A DNA stretch of 64,000 nt from positions 186,001 to 250,000 of the forward strand of contig CALVBT010000004.1 in the NCBI GenBank assembly GCA_944325885.1. Reading direction: 5' to 3'. Both the position numbers and the translations under genes were made by a program. Source of the DNA: Candidatus Gastranaerophilales bacterium (GTDB taxonomy: Bacteria > Cyanobacteriota > Vampirovibrionia > Gastranaerophilales > Gastranaerophilaceae). Below, piece after piece: positions 63,839 to 64,000 of the stretch; the first letter of the stretch is position 1, and every line of letters starts with the position of its first letter. Below the pieces are notes generated by a model that saw only the letters and a program-made list of their open reading frames with translations, was not told the DNA's origin and did no database searches.

Positions 63839-64000
63839 TTATATTTGATAAAGTATATTTTGTGCTGAATCGTAGCTTTCGATAGCTTCTTTAAGCTGTT
63901 GTGCTTTTCTTGCAGTTTCCTGAGAAGTAAGCACATCTTTAAAGAAATTGATTTTGCTCATAAAAGAGTTTCTGTTTTTCTTATCGTTAGCTGCTTCAAC
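63839..64000 (-). CDS. C-terminal fragment of an unknown helical protein (cut by window edge)
   Basis: The minus strand reads in one frame from base 64000 to a TAA at 63841-63839. It gives 53 residues rich in Lys, Gln, Ser and Ala, such as DVLTSQETARKAQQLKEAI. Strongly helical with no known motif. The 5' part lies outside the window, and the terminator at 63745 follows its stop. Confidence 0.55.
   Translation of the reverse strand, partial: VEAANDKKNRNSFMSKINFFKDVLTSQETARKAQQLKEAIESYDSAQNILYQI

Overview
This AT-rich 64 kb window reads as a chromosomal piece from a non-photosynthetic relative of cyanobacteria, most likely a gut-type Vampirovibrionia/Melainabacteria (Gastranaerophilales). Four things support this together. 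There is a homologue of the cyanobacterial Fe-S protein LdpA. The cell has an outer membrane and LPS (kdsA, an LptD-like barrel protein). Two PilT-type twitching ATPases are present. Several proteins share an Asn/Ser-rich N-terminus ending in a P-S/A-F-G/S motif that I associate with this lineage. The lineage call is inference. There is no phage, IS element, CRISPR array or rRNA, and gene content is mostly housekeeping.

Layout. 1-730: the 5' end of dnaE (minus) and a small, apparently frameshifted gene. 733-9915 (minus): a nine-gene run pilT-recO-deoC-murF-mraY-murD-ftsW-murG-ftsB/divIC, which makes peptidoglycan precursors and divisome parts; the last gene seems to have its own promoter. 10.0-13.1 kb: small proteins, an ACT-like hydrogenase-regulator-type protein, and a coupled pair of unknown membrane proteins. 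13.4-16.7 kb: an operon of a dehydratase-activase-related protein, two WYL regulators and YraN. 17.2-22.3 kb: a sigma factor, a tRNA nucleotidyltransferase, tRNA-Gly and small or unknown proteins. 22.4-28.4 kb: an envelope and fatty-acid block (M23 hydrolase, LptD-like, accD, accA, prmA). 29.2-34.8 kb: RseP, a matrixin-like metalloprotease, a second PilT, KdsA, a GT2 transferase and GtrA.

34.9-43.3 kb holds six consecutive large membrane proteins of two types, three DUF2142-like and three GT39-like, beside the GT2/GtrA pair. A polyprenyl-phosphate-sugar surface glycosylation module is the best explanation. 43.4-50.1 kb: groESL, an XRE protein, a YitT protein and a SWIM-SNF2 helicase with a long structured leader. 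50.2-53.9 kb: LdpA, tilS, hpt and an acyltransferase. 54.0-59.7 kb (minus): a TPR protein, MgtC, two peptide-type ABC permeases and YifB. 59.8-64.0 kb: gpsA, an 80-bp structured tandem repeat, uppS, a protein-kinase-like protein, rdgB and a cut-off gene at the edge.

The most interesting signals are: the shared N-terminal leader on otherwise unrelated proteins; the two-family GT-C array; the 80-bp repeat whose copies differ only at predicted unpaired positions; LdpA in a non-photosynthetic setting; an intrinsic-terminator-like hairpin in front of yifB; and seven tail-to-tail gene pairs packed with almost no space between stop codons.
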